A stretch of DNA of 64,000 bases, from the NCBI GenBank assembly GCA_041390145.1, contig JAWKQM010000015.1, positions 6,398 to 70,397 of the forward strand, given 5' to 3'. The first letter of the stretch is position 1. Each line of letters begins with the position of its first letter. Source of the DNA: Gemmatimonadales bacterium (GTDB lineage Bacteria > Gemmatimonadota > Gemmatimonadetes > Gemmatimonadales > GWC2-71-9). Of the stretch, positions 36,198-47,483 are shown piece by piece. Both the position numbers and the translations under genes were made by a program. Under the pieces are notes generated by a model. That model did not search any database. It was not told the origin of the DNA and was given only the letters and a program-made list of their open reading frames with translations.

Positions 36198-36840
36198 CGC
36201 ACTTCCGCGGGTCGTCACGGCGGTCGAGCCGGACCCGCGGAAGCCCGGTGTGGTGCGGGTGCATGTGGACGGCCAGCCCTACTGCGCCGTCCCGGCCTCC
36301 GCCCTTGGGCGGGCGGAGGTCCGCCCCGGCACGGCGCTCACCCCCGAGCGCCTGGACCTGCTGGGGGAGCTCGCCGATGAGGAGGGGGCGTTCCGGACCC
36401 TCCTCCGCGCGCTGGAACGCCGCTCCTACGCCCGGCGTGATCTGGGGCGACGGCTGGCACGCAAGGGACATCGGCCGGCTGCGGTCGAGGCCGCGCTGGA
36501 GCGGGCCGCGGGGCTCGGCCTCCTGGACGACGCCGGGTACGCGCGCAACTACGTGGAGACCCGGGCCGCCCGGGGGAGGGGCCCGGCGCGCCTGGTCCGC
36601 GACCTCATGGCCATGGGAGTCGAACGCGGGCATATCGATGACGCCATCGCCGATCACTGGCCGCCGGACGTCGATCGCTCCGCCATGCCCAGGTCGCTGG
36701 CGGCCAAGCGTGCCCGCCAGCTGGGGGAACTGCCCCGGGAGGCCAAGCGGCGCCGGCTGACGGCCTACCTGGCTCGGCGGGGATTCAGCGGGCCGGACGC
36801 CCGAAAGGCCATTCAGGAGGCGCTCGCCATCTCCTCCTGA
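36190..36840 (+). CDS. recX: Regulatory protein RecX
   Basis: RecX restrains RecA filament growth. The protein of 216 residues has three-helix repeats typical of the family (LLRALERRSYARRDLGRRLARKGHRPAAVEAALERAAGLGLLDDAGYARNYVETRAARGRGPARLVRDLMAMGVERGHID..). The ATG at 36190 overlaps the last eight bases of recA and has GGAGG in front, so the two are coupled. Its N-terminal 50 residues (VTAVEPDPRKPGVVRVHVDGQPYCAV) form a beta-rich extra segment also seen in other RecX. Confidence 0.9.
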   Translation: MNSALPRVVTAVEPDPRKPGVVRVHVDGQPYCAVPASALGRAEVRPGTALTPERLDLLGELADEEGAFRTLLRALERRSYARRDLGRRLARKGHRPAAVEAALERAAGLGLLDDAGYARNYVETRAARGRGPARLVRDLMAMGVERGHIDDAIADHWPPDVDRSAMPRSLAAKRARQLGELPREAKRRRLTAYLARRGFSGPDARKAIQEALAISS

Positions 36841-36860
36841 TGGCAGCCCCAATCCCGGCT

Positions 36861-36866
36861 TATATT
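36861..36866 (+). promoter_or_regulatory. -10 element six bases before the alaS start
   Basis: TATATT at 36861-36866 lies six bases before the ATG at 36873. No good -35 lies at the usual spacing. The transcript would begin at or near the start codon, so it would be leaderless. Confidence 0.45.
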
Positions 36867-36872
36867 TGGCGG

Positions 36873-39514
<2,642 letters not shown>

Positions 39515-39518
<4 letters not shown>

Positions 39519-39814
39519 CCGACACCGCCGCCTGGTTTGCCGAGCGCGCGGCCGGGGCGCCACCGGCGCTTCGGGTCAGCGCCGCCGGTTACCTGGCGCG
39601 CGCCACGGCCCCCGGAACTGTCGCCTCACGCCTGACCGACGCGGCGACGCTGGCGCTCCGTGACGTATTCGACCGGAAGGCGACCCGCGACGCGGCGCTC
39701 GCCCTCCTCACCGCCGACAGCCTCGTGACCCTTGCGCTGCTCGCGCAGGCGGAGCTGGATCCGGCGGCGCTGGATCACTTCGCTTCCGGCGTCGTGGACG
39801 CCGCGGCCGCGTGA
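39515..39814 (+). CDS. Small protein of unknown function
   Basis: I do not recognise this 99-residue, Ala-rich, helical protein (ERAAGAPPALRVSAAGYLARATAPGTVASRLTDAATLALRDVFDRKATRDAALALLTADSLVTLALLAQAELDP). It has no signal peptide and no TM. It overlaps alaS and the PHP phosphatase by four bases at each end, so it is translated as part of the operon and is unlikely to be spurious. It may be a small regulator or partner of a neighbour. Confidence 0.7.
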
Positions 39815-40575
39815 TCGACCTCCACAACCACCTCCTCCCCGGTGTGGACGACGGCTCGCGCAGCGTCGCGCAGTCGCTGCGTGTGTTGGCCACCTTCGCC
39901 GCACAGGGCGTGGCCGCGGTCTGCCTCACCCCCCATCTCCTGGCCGGCGACGCGGGCAACGGCCGCCCCGCCGATCACGACCTCGCGTTCGCCGCCCTGC
40001 TGGCCGCTGCGCCCACGACGCCGCGGCTCCATCGGGGCGCGGAGATCATGCTGGACCGCCCGCTCCCCGACAGCGTCGCCCGTCAGCGAAGCGTCACGCT
40101 CAACGGGACGCAATACGTGCTGGTCGAATTCAACCGCATGGTGACTTTCCAGGCCGCCGCGGCCGCACTCGCGCACGTGGTGGAGATCGGCCTCGTGCCG
40201 GTGCTCGCCCATCCCGAGCGCTATGCCTGCTGCACGCCCGAAGTCGTCCGGCGCTGGCGGTCTCTCGGGGCGGTGATGCAGGTGGACGGCACCACGCTGG
40301 CCACCAGCCGGGGGCGGGGGGAGCGCGCCCGCGCGCTCGTGGCGGAGGGGTTGGCCGATATCCTCGCGGGGGACAACCACGGCGACGACCGGTCGCTGGC
40401 GACCGCGCGTGAATTCCTGCGGGAGCACGGCGGCACCGTGCAGGCCGACCTCCTCCTCGACCTGAACCCGGCGGCCATCCTGGCGGGGAAGAGTCTCGAG
40501 GAGGTGCCGCCGTTGCCGCTGCGCACCGGTGTCATTTCGCGCCTGCGAAACCTGCTCTCGGAGAGCGACCAATGA
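39811..40575 (+). CDS. CpsB/CapC-type tyrosine-protein phosphatase (PHP domain)
   Basis: The PHP-domain protein of 254 residues resembles CpsB/YwqE phosphatases that dephosphorylate BY-kinases controlling capsule or exopolysaccharide assembly. The metal-binding motifs are IDLHNHLLPGVDDGS near the N-terminus, TPHLLAG, PVLAHPERY and DNHGDD near residue 190. It starts at a GTG overlapping the previous stop. The following gmhA suggests a role in surface sugar metabolism. No BY-kinase is present in this window. Confidence 0.85.
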   Translation: MIDLHNHLLPGVDDGSRSVAQSLRVLATFAAQGVAAVCLTPHLLAGDAGNGRPADHDLAFAALLAAAPTTPRLHRGAEIMLDRPLPDSVARQRSVTLNGTQYVLVEFNRMVTFQAAAAALAHVVEIGLVPVLAHPERYACCTPEVVRRWRSLGAVMQVDGTTLATSRGRGERARALVAEGLADILAGDNHGDDRSLATAREFLREHGGTVQADLLLDLNPAAILAGKSLEEVPPLPLRTGVISRLRNLLSESDQ

Positions 40576-41144
40576 GCGACGCACATATCGCCGCGGGGCT
40601 GCGCACGCTGGCCAGGCTCGCAGAGGCCACCACCGCGCTCGCCGGCGAAGCCCAGCGCATCGCCGAGACGTATGTCCGCACGCTGCGCGGCGGGGGCACC
40701 ATCTACTTCGCCGGCAACGGCGGGAGTGCGGCCGACGCCCAGCACCTGGCCACCGAATTCGTGGTGCGCTACGCGAAGTCGCGCCGCCCGCTGGCGGCCG
40801 TCGCGCTCACCACCGACACCTCGCTGCTCCTCGCGGCCGGCAACGACCTCGGGTTCGAGCAGGTATTCGCCCGCCAGGTCGAGGCCCTCTGCCGCAAGGG
40901 CGACCTGCTCGTCCTGCACAGCACCAGCGGGGCGAGTCCCAACCTGCTGCGCGCCGCGGAGGCGGCCCGGGCCAAGGGGGTGCCGGTCGTGGCGTTTCTC
41001 GGCAAGGGGGGCGGCGCGCTGGCCGGCATGGTGGACCAGGCGTTCATCGTGGCGGCGGACGAAACCAGTCACATTCAGGAAATCCACCTCGCGGTCGAGC
41101 ACCTGATTGTCGAAGTGGTGGAACAGGAGTTGGATCTTGACTGA
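40572..41144 (+). CDS. gmhA: Sedoheptulose-7-phosphate isomerase
   Basis: GmhA converts sedoheptulose 7-phosphate to D-glycero-D-manno-heptose 7-phosphate, the first step to LPS heptose. The protein of 190 residues has the SIS domain with FAGNGGSAADAQHLATEFVVRY, ALTTDTSLLLAAGNDLGFE, STSGASPNLLRAAEAARAKG and the catalytic His/Glu near the end (SHIQEIHLAVEHLIVEVVE). It overlaps the PHP gene. The next gene starts eight bases inside it. Confidence 0.94.
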   Translation: MSDAHIAAGLRTLARLAEATTALAGEAQRIAETYVRTLRGGGTIYFAGNGGSAADAQHLATEFVVRYAKSRRPLAAVALTTDTSLLLAAGNDLGFEQVFARQVEALCRKGDLLVLHSTSGASPNLLRAAEAARAKGVPVVAFLGKGGGALAGMVDQAFIVAADETSHIQEIHLAVEHLIVEVVEQELDLD

Positions 41145-41901
41145 GGCGCTGCAGTTCCCGCCAGGGACCGTCGCACTGGTCACCGGGGGCTCGCGCGGCA
41201 TCGGGCGCGCGACCGCGTTGCTGCTGGCCCGCCTCGGGGCGGATGTCGGCGTCACCTGGCACACCCGGAAGGCGGACGCCGACGCGGTCACGCGGGAGAT
41301 TCGGGCGATGGGCCGCAAGGCGTTCAGCGCTGGCGGCGACCTCGCCGATCCCGACGTCGTCGAGCGGGTCTTCCGCGAATTCAAGGCGTGCTTCGGCCGG
41401 CTCGACTATTTCGTGGCCAACGCCGGCGTCTGGCCGGTGGCGGATGTGGCCCTCCGCGACATGGACGACGCGCGGTGGCGGTCGGTGCTCGGCGCGAATC
41501 TCGACGCCGTGTTCCTTACCACCCGCGCCGCGCTCCGCCTCATGGGGCCGGGGGGCCGCGTCGTCCTGGTGGGCAGCACGGCGGGTCAGCGGGGCGAGGG
41601 GTTCCATGCGGACTACGCCGCGAGCAAGGGGGCGCTGATTTCCCTGACCAAGTCGCTTGCCATCGAATGTGCGCCGGGCATTACCGTGAATTGTGTCGCG
41701 CCGGGTTGGGTCGACACCGAGATGGCCGCGGAGCCGTACGCCGAAGGTGGCCGGGCGCGCATCGAGCGGGGGATTCCGATCGGTCGGGTCGCCAGCGCCG
41801 ACGACATCGCCGGTCCCATCGCCTTCCTCCTCAGCGATCTTGCGCGGCACATCACCGGCGAGGTGCTGAACGTGAACGGCGGGAGCGTGTTGTGCGGGTG
41901 A
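41137..41901 (+). CDS. Short-chain dehydrogenase/reductase, FabG-like
   Basis: This NAD(P)-dependent SDR of 254 residues has TGGSRGIGRAT for cofactor binding, the NAG motif, catalytic Ser in VGSTAG and YAASK with Tyr/Lys. The C-terminal LNVNGGSVLCG resembles FabG, a 3-oxoacyl-ACP reductase. The start is a TTG at 41137 with CAGGAG seven bases upstream, overlapping gmhA. Its distance from fatty-acid genes leaves other 3-oxoacyl or sugar substrates open. Confidence 0.82.
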   Translation: MTEALQFPPGTVALVTGGSRGIGRATALLLARLGADVGVTWHTRKADADAVTREIRAMGRKAFSAGGDLADPDVVERVFREFKACFGRLDYFVANAGVWPVADVALRDMDDARWRSVLGANLDAVFLTTRAALRLMGPGGRVVLVGSTAGQRGEGFHADYAASKGALISLTKSLAIECAPGITVNCVAPGWVDTEMAAEPYAEGGRARIERGIPIGRVASADDIAGPIAFLLSDLARHITGEVLNVNGGSVLCG

Positions 41902-41914
41902 GGCTGGCGGCCGC

Positions 41915-42877
41915 GTGATTCACCTGATCTTTACCGGTGGGACGATCTCGATGCGGCAGTCCGCCGAGGCCGGCGGAGCGGTGCCGGCGCTCGACGGCGC
42001 GGCGCTCGTGAGCCTGGCACCCGAGCTGGCCGCCGCCGGGCCTCTCGCGGTGGACGACTGGGGGCGCTTCCCTGCATCGCACATGGGGCTCGACCGGCTC
42101 TGGGCACTGCGGAACCGCGTCGCCGAGGTCGCGGCCTCGGGCACGGCGCGAGGCATCGTGGTGACCCACGGCACCGACACCCTGGAGGAAACCGCCTACC
42201 TGCTGGCCCGCACCATTGACCCGGAGATTCCGGTGGTGCTCACGGGGGCGATGCGGACCTCGGACGAGGCGGAGTGGGATGGGCGGCCCAACCTGGTGGA
42301 CAGCGTGCGGGTCGCGGGCGCGGCGGAGAGTCGCGGACGCGGCGCAATGGTCGTATTTCATGGCGCTGTCCTGAGCGGGCTGGAGGCAGTGAAGACCGAC
42401 GCTGGTGAGGTCGACACCTTCCGCGCGCCGCGCGCCGCCCCGCTCGGCATGGTCGAGGGTGCCGCGGTCCGCTTTGCGGCCGGCGGGCGCGCCGCGGCTC
42501 CGATGCCGGCGTTCCCCGAGGCCCTTGGCGCGCGCATCGCGATGGTCTCCGCGGTCGTCGGGGATCGGGGAATGCTCGTGGATGCTGCGCGGGATTCGCA
42601 CGACGGCCTGGTGCTGGTCGCCTTCGGTCGCGGGAACATGCCACCGGCGCTCGCGGCTGCCGCGCAGCGCTGGCTCGACGCGGGAAAGCCGGTGGTGCTT
42701 GCCACCCGTTGCTTCACCGGTGAGGTCCTCCCCATCTACGCCTTCGAAGGGGGCGGCGCGCGCCTGCTCCAGGCCGGCGCCATCGCCGCCGGTCTCCGTG
42801 CGCCCTCCCAGGCGTGGATGGAACTCGTCGTGACGCACTCGGCGGGGCTCCCGTTCGGTGCGGGGATGGAGCGCTGA
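41915..42877 (+). CDS. ansA: L-asparaginase
   Basis: The protein of 320 residues hydrolyses asparagine to aspartate and ammonia. FTGGTISM carries the nucleophilic Thr, and VTHGTDTLEETAYL carries the second Thr-Asp pair and the catalytic region. VVLTGAMRTSDEAEWDGRPNLVDSV is also conserved. It lacks a signal peptide, so it is cytoplasmic. It begins at GTG, 13 bases after the SDR stop. cca starts one base after its stop. Confidence 0.88.
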   Translation: MIHLIFTGGTISMRQSAEAGGAVPALDGAALVSLAPELAAAGPLAVDDWGRFPASHMGLDRLWALRNRVAEVAASGTARGIVVTHGTDTLEETAYLLARTIDPEIPVVLTGAMRTSDEAEWDGRPNLVDSVRVAGAAESRGRGAMVVFHGAVLSGLEAVKTDAGEVDTFRAPRAAPLGMVEGAAVRFAAGGRAAAPMPAFPEALGARIAMVSAVVGDRGMLVDAARDSHDGLVLVAFGRGNMPPALAAAAQRWLDAGKPVVLATRCFTGEVLPIYAFEGGGARLLQAGAIAAGLRAPSQAWMELVVTHSAGLPFGAGMER

Positions 42878-42878
42878 C

Positions 42879-44069
42879 ATGATGCTGCCTGAGCGGATCC
42901 CGATCCCCGAGGAAGTCGTGGCCATCGCCCGACAGCTCGAGGAGGCTGGCCACGAGGCCTGGTGCGTCGGTGGCGCCGTGCGTGACACGCTGCTCGGCAG
43001 CGAGCAGAAGGACTTCGACCTCGCGACCTCCGCGACGCCGGAGCAGGTGCAGGCGCTCTTCAGGCGCACGGTGGCGGTCGGCGTCAAGTACGGCACCGTG
43101 GGGGTCTTCGACAGCGCGCGCGTCCTGCACGAGGTGACGACGTTTCGCCACGATGTGCGGACCGACGGCCGCCACGCGGAAGTCGCCTACGGGGTGTCGC
43201 TCGACGAGGACCTTGCCCGCCGGGATTTCACGGTCAACGCCATCGCCTACCACCCGCTCCGGGGCGAGTGGCGGGATCCCTATGGTGGTGTCGCTGATCT
43301 CGAACGCCGGCGGTTGCGCGCCGTCGGCGACCCGGCGGCGCGGTTCCGCGAGGACTACCTCCGGGTGCTCCGGGCGCTGCGGTTCACCGCACGGCTGGAT
43401 TTCGCCATCGAGCCCGACACCTGGGAGGCGGCCCGCGCCGCCGCCGAGGGGCTCGAGCAGCTCTCCGCCGAACGGGTGCGCGACGAATGGTTCAAGGGGC
43501 TGGGGACCACCCGCTCGCTGCGCCGGCTGATGTCGCTCTGGCGGAAGTCTGGCGCCGCGGCCGTCTGGATTCCGCAGCTCTGGTCGTTGGAGGAAATCGA
43601 GGCGTGGACCGGCGACGACGCCCCGGCTCGACGCGACCCGGTGGTGTTGACCGCCCTCTGCTGTCACGAGCCGGTGGCCGTCCTGAGCCGGCTCCGGGTG
43701 TCCAACGCGGAACTGGCCCGGGCCGTGGCCCTCGTTGCGGGGCCGCACGAACCGGCGGGGATGACCGCGACCGACGTGCGGCGATGGCTCGCCGCCGTCG
43801 ACGAAGCCGCTGACGACCTCGCCGAGCTCTGGCAACTGCGGCATGCGCTCCCCTTCCTCTGGGCGGGGGAGGTGGCGGCGGTGCGCGCGGCCGGCGTCCC
43901 GCTCCGGCGCGGCGACCTCGCGGTGTCGGGGCAGGACCTGATCGCCGCAGGAATTCCAACCGGGCCCGTGGTCGGACAGGTGCTCGAGCGATTGCTCGCG
44001 CTGGTGGTGGACGAACCGGCATTGAACGAACGTGACGCGCTGCTGGCGCGCGCCAAGGAGATCGTGTGA
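42879..44069 (+). CDS. cca: CCA tRNA nucleotidyltransferase
   Basis: This enzyme adds or repairs the 3' CCA end of tRNA. The protein of 396 residues has CVGGAVRDTLLG, KDFDLATSATPEQV with the DxD catalytic pair, the RRDFTVNAIAY motif, RFREDYLRVLRALRFTARL and ERVRDEWFKGL. I use the ATG at 42879, one base after the asparaginase stop; the second ATG at 42882 is equally possible. Bacterial poly(A) polymerase is a related alternative. Length and context favour Cca. Confidence 0.9.
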   Translation: MMLPERIPIPEEVVAIARQLEEAGHEAWCVGGAVRDTLLGSEQKDFDLATSATPEQVQALFRRTVAVGVKYGTVGVFDSARVLHEVTTFRHDVRTDGRHAEVAYGVSLDEDLARRDFTVNAIAYHPLRGEWRDPYGGVADLERRRLRAVGDPAARFREDYLRVLRALRFTARLDFAIEPDTWEAARAAAEGLEQLSAERVRDEWFKGLGTTRSLRRLMSLWRKSGAAAVWIPQLWSLEEIEAWTGDDAPARRDPVVLTALCCHEPVAVLSRLRVSNAELARAVALVAGPHEPAGMTATDVRRWLAAVDEAADDLAELWQLRHALPFLWAGEVAAVRAAGVPLRRGDLAVSGQDLIAAGIPTGPVVGQVLERLLALVVDEPALNERDALLARAKEIV

Positions 44070-44785
44070 CCCCAATTTCGCTCGGCCTGCTCGCGGCAGC
44101 CGGCAACGTCATCGGCGCGGCCATCGTCGTGCGCCACCTCCAGCGTGGACTGCAGTTCATCGAAGGGCTCATCGCGTTCGGTGCCGGGTTCATGCTCGCC
44201 GTCGTCCTCGTGGGCGTGCTGCCCGAGGTGTTCCACGGCGGGGCGATCCTTCCCGGCGTCTTCGTGTTCGCCGGGTACTTCGGCGTTCACCTGTCGCAGC
44301 ACGTGTTCACGCAGCACTTCCACTACGGCGTGGAAACCCACCGGGTCGGCGCCAAGGCGGGATTCAGCGCGCTGGTCGGCCTCTCGATGCACAGCCTGTT
44401 CGACGGTGTGGCCATCGCGGCCGGGATGCTGGTCTCCCCGCAACTCGGCGTCCTACTCTTCCTGGCCGTCTTCCTGCACAAACTCCCCGAGGGTGTCACC
44501 ATCGCGAGCCTCGTGATGGCGGGGGGACACGGCGCGCGTCGCGCGATTGGGGCGGCGGTCGTCCTCGGGCTGGCCACCGTGCTGGGCGTGCTCCTGACCG
44601 ATTTGGCCGCCCCGCTGGCCGAGCGCGGGCTGGCGCTGGCGGCCGGCGTGACGCTGTACGTGGCAGCGTCCGACCTGGTCCCCGAATTCCAGGCCAAGCG
44701 GGGCTGGGGCACCGCCCTGCCGTTCTTCGGCGGCGCCGCGGCGTTCTTCCTTACGAACGCGTTGCTTGAACGCTGGATCGGTTAA
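44066..44785 (+). CDS. ZIP-family divalent metal transporter
   Basis: The inner-membrane protein of 239 residues has about seven or eight TM segments. The ZIP metal site is visible as ALVGLSMHSLFDGVAIAAG in TM4 and VFLHKLPEGVTIASLV in TM5. A His-bearing loop (HVFTQHFHYGVETHR) lies between TM3 and TM4. It is likely a zinc or iron importer. It starts at a GTG overlapping the cca stop. Confidence 0.9.
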   Translation: MTPISLGLLAAAGNVIGAAIVVRHLQRGLQFIEGLIAFGAGFMLAVVLVGVLPEVFHGGAILPGVFVFAGYFGVHLSQHVFTQHFHYGVETHRVGAKAGFSALVGLSMHSLFDGVAIAAGMLVSPQLGVLLFLAVFLHKLPEGVTIASLVMAGGHGARRAIGAAVVLGLATVLGVLLTDLAAPLAERGLALAAGVTLYVAASDLVPEFQAKRGWGTALPFFGGAAAFFLTNALLERWIG

Positions 44786-44795
44786 GGCCGGCGGC

Positions 44796-46133
44796 GTGAG
44801 CGAACCCTCCCTCTTTGCCCCGGCCGCGCCACTCGCCGCCCGACTCCGGCCCCGTACCCTCGACGAGGTGGTGGGGCAGGCCCACCTGCTCGCGCCCGGC
44901 CATGCGCTCGGCGATGCGATTCGCCGCGGGGATGTGGGGAGCGTCATTCTTTGGGGGCCGCCGGGCTCCGGCAAGACCACGCTCGCGCGCGTCATCGCCA
45001 GGCACACCGAGCGGGAGTTCGTGACCTTCAGTGCGGTCACCGAAGGGGTGCAGCGGGTCCGCGAAATCCTGCGCGAGGCGGAGGATCGCCGCCGTCTTGG
45101 GCGGGAGACCATCTTTTTCTGCGACGAGATCCACCGATTCAACCGGGGCCAGCAAGACGCCTTCCTCCCGGCGGTCGAGTCGGGGCTGATTACCCTCATC
45201 GGCGCCACCACGGAGAATCCCAGCTTCGAACTCAACGCGGCGCTGCTCTCGCGCTCGCGGGTATATGTCCTGGAGCCGCTGCCCGAGGCGGATCTCGCTT
45301 CCCTCCTCCGGCGGGCGCTGGCCGACCGGGAGCGGGGGCTCGGGGCCATGGAGCTGCGGGTCGCGGACGAGGCCATCGACTTCCTGGCCGCTGCGGCCGA
45401 CGGCGACGCGCGCCGGGCATTGACCGCGCTCGAGGCGGCTTCGCAGCAGGTCGGGCTCGGCGGCGAGATCAGCCGCGAGATCGCGGCAGACGTCTTTGCT
45501 CGGCGGCTTCCGGCGTACGACAAGTCGGGTGAGGGCCACTACAACCTCATCTCCGCGCTCCACAAGGCGGTCCGGGGGAGCGATCCGCAGGGGGCGCTGT
45601 ACTGGCTGGCCCGGATGATCGAAGGGGGCGAGGCCCCGCTCTACCTGGCGCGCCGGCTGGTCCGCATGGCGGTGGAAGACATTGGCCTGGCCGATCCGCA
45701 GGCGCTGACCATCGCGCTGGCCGCCAAGGATGCGTTCGACTTTCTCGGCGCGCCCGAGGGTGAGCTCGCGCTGGCCGAGGCGGCGGTGTATCTCGCCACG
45801 GCGCCAAAATCGAACCGGGTATATGTCGCGTGGGGTGCCGCGCGGGAAGCCGCGCGCCGCACGCCGGCGGCACCGGTGCCGCTGCACCTGCGGAATGCGG
45901 TCACGGGGCTGATGAAGGATCTTGGCTATGGGGCGGGGTACCGGTACGCGCACGACGCGCCGACCGCCTACCTTTCCCAGGAGTACCTGCCGGAAGCACT
46001 GAGCGGCGAGCAGTTTTATGAGCCGGGGCCGATGGGGCTGGAGAAACGGATTGCCGAACGGATGGCGTGGTGGGCGGGGCAGCGGGGCGGCGGGGCAGCG
46101 GGGCAGGGTGGCAGCGAGTCGAAAGGAACCTGA
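44796..46133 (+). CDS. rarA: Replication-associated recombination protein A (AAA+ ATPase)
   Basis: RarA (MgsA) is a clamp-loader-like ATPase at stalled forks. It has 445 residues from GTG at 44796. LRPRTLDEVVGQAHLL, Walker A GPPGSGKTT, IFFCDEIHRFNRGQQDAFLPAVESG and the ATTENPSFELNAALLSRSRV sensor are intact, followed by the tetramerisation domain (HYNLISALHKAVRGSDPQGALYWLARMIEGGE). Beyond FYEPGPMGLEKRIAERM the tail is Gly/Ala/Gln-rich, encoded by a 16-bp tandem repeat. The frame is the same as hflX, separated only by this TGA. Confidence 0.95.
   Translation: MSEPSLFAPAAPLAARLRPRTLDEVVGQAHLLAPGHALGDAIRRGDVGSVILWGPPGSGKTTLARVIARHTEREFVTFSAVTEGVQRVREILREAEDRRRLGRETIFFCDEIHRFNRGQQDAFLPAVESGLITLIGATTENPSFELNAALLSRSRVYVLEPLPEADLASLLRRALADRERGLGAMELRVADEAIDFLAAAADGDARRALTALEAASQQVGLGGEISREIAADVFARRLPAYDKSGEGHYNLISALHKAVRGSDPQGALYWLARMIEGGEAPLYLARRLVRMAVEDIGLADPQALTIALAAKDAFDFLGAPEGELALAEAAVYLATAPKSNRVYVAWGAAREAARRTPAAPVPLHLRNAVTGLMKDLGYGAGYRYAHDAPTAYLSQEYLPEALSGEQFYEPGPMGLEKRIAERMAWWAGQRGGGAAGQGGSESKGT
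46074..46105 (+). repeat. GC-rich tandem repeat at the end of rarA
   Basis: Two copies of a 16-bp unit GCGGGGCAGCGGGGCG (46074-46089 and 46090-46105, one difference) plus a degenerate remainder to 46115. It encodes the extra RarA tail and lies just before the unusual start of hflX. Confidence 0.8.
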
Positions 46134-46136
46134 ATC

Positions 46137-47453
46137 ATTCGAGACCTCATCAATGTCCAGCCGCCGGCCGAGCGCGCGCTGCTCGTCGCCGCCCCCCGGA
46201 AGGGTTCGGCCGACGTGGGCGTCATGCAGGAACATCTCGACGAACTCGCGCGGCTGGTGGACACCGCCGGTGCGGAGGTCGTCGGGCAGTTGACCCAGCA
46301 GCTCGAGTCGCCGCATCCGGGCACCCTGATCGGGGAGGGCAAGGTCGAGGAGCTGGCGGCGCTTGTCGCCACGAGCGGCGCCACGCTCGTCATCTTCGAC
46401 GAAGAGCTCTCCCCGATGCAGGGCGCCAACCTGGAGCGGGAGCTCAAGGTCCGGGTGATGGATCGGGCGGAAGTAATTCTCGACATCTTCTCGACGCGGG
46501 CCCGGAGCCACGAGGCGAAGCTCCAGGTGGAGCTGGCGCAGCTCGAGTACCTGCTGCCGCGCCTGCGCCGGATGTGGACTCACCTCTCGCGCATTCGCGG
46601 CGGCATCGGTCTCCGGGGCCCGGGTGAAACACAGCTCGAAACGGACCGCCGGATGATCCGCCACAAGATCCAGTGGCTCAAGGGAAAGCTGCGCGACGTC
46701 GAGCGGCACCGCGAGACGATCCGGGCCGGCCGTGTGCCGATGCTCAGCGTCAGCCTCGTCGGCTACACCAACGCCGGCAAGTCGAGCGTCCTGCGCGGGC
46801 TCTCGGGCCAGCACGAGATCGTGGTGGAGGACCGGCTCTTCGCCACCCTCGACACGCTCACGCGGGAAGTGGACCTGGGGGAGGGCTACCGGGCCCGCGT
46901 TACCGACACCGTCGGGTTCATCCGGAAGCTCCCGCACCACCTGGTCGCCAGTTTCCGCGCCACGCTGGAGGAGGCGCGCGCCGCCGACGTGCTGCTGCAC
47001 GTGGTGGATGCCAGCCACCCGGGGTGGGAAGAACAGATGGACGTGGTCGAGCAGGTGCTGGCGGAACTGGGGTTGCAGGACCGGCCGGTGCTCCCTGTCT
47101 TCAACAAGGTCGATCGCCTGGCCGACCCCGTTGAATTCGGCCGGCGAGTGTCCGCCATCTATCCGGGAGCCGTGCTGACGACGACCATGCGGACCGACGG
47201 GCTGAGCAGCCTGCGGAACGCGCTGCGGGAACGGGAGCAGGCGCTCCGGCCTCCCGTCTGGCTCCGCCTGCCGCTGACCGCCGGGGCGCAGTTGGCCTCG
47301 CTCTACCGGCTTGGCGAGGTGATGGAGCGCCGTGACTCCGCGTCCGGGTTCGAACTGCGCGTCCGCCTGCCGCCGGCGGAGGTCGAACGGCTGCGCCACG
47401 ACGGGGTGGAGCTGCTCGGCGCACGCGTGGCGGACACGCCCTCCGTGGGCTAA
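46137..47453 (+). CDS. hflX: Ribosome-associated GTPase HflX, non-standard start
   Basis: HflX splits stalled ribosomes. GELVGQLTQQLESPHPGTLIGEGKVEEL-like sequence, RGPGETQLETDRR, P-loop GYTNAGKSS (about residues 209-217) and DTVGFIRKLP identify it. The conserved N-terminus (INVQPPAERALLVAAPRKGSADVG...EHLDELARL) lies upstream of the first GTG at 46215, and no ATG, GTG or TTG exists in frame after the rarA stop. AAAGGA at about 46122-46127 points to ATT 46137 or ATC 46134. I place the start at ATT 46137 (438 residues); a shorter GTG 46215 form of 412 residues is possible. Confidence 0.9.
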   Translation: MRDLINVQPPAERALLVAAPRKGSADVGVMQEHLDELARLVDTAGAEVVGQLTQQLESPHPGTLIGEGKVEELAALVATSGATLVIFDEELSPMQGANLERELKVRVMDRAEVILDIFSTRARSHEAKLQVELAQLEYLLPRLRRMWTHLSRIRGGIGLRGPGETQLETDRRMIRHKIQWLKGKLRDVERHRETIRAGRVPMLSVSLVGYTNAGKSSVLRGLSGQHEIVVEDRLFATLDTLTREVDLGEGYRARVTDTVGFIRKLPHHLVASFRATLEEARAADVLLHVVDASHPGWEEQMDVVEQVLAELGLQDRPVLPVFNKVDRLADPVEFGRRVSAIYPGAVLTTTMRTDGLSSLRNALREREQALRPPVWLRLPLTAGAQLASLYRLGEVMERRDSASGFELRVRLPPAEVERLRHDGVELLGARVADTPSVG

Positions 47454-47483
47454 GATACGACACCCTCCAACCCCCTGGCGATC

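Noticed and set aside
36840..36872. AlaS start at the earlier ATG (36840)
   Set aside because: It adds 11 residues outside the family and has no ribosome site; MHASEIRRRF at 36873 matches normal AlaRS starts.
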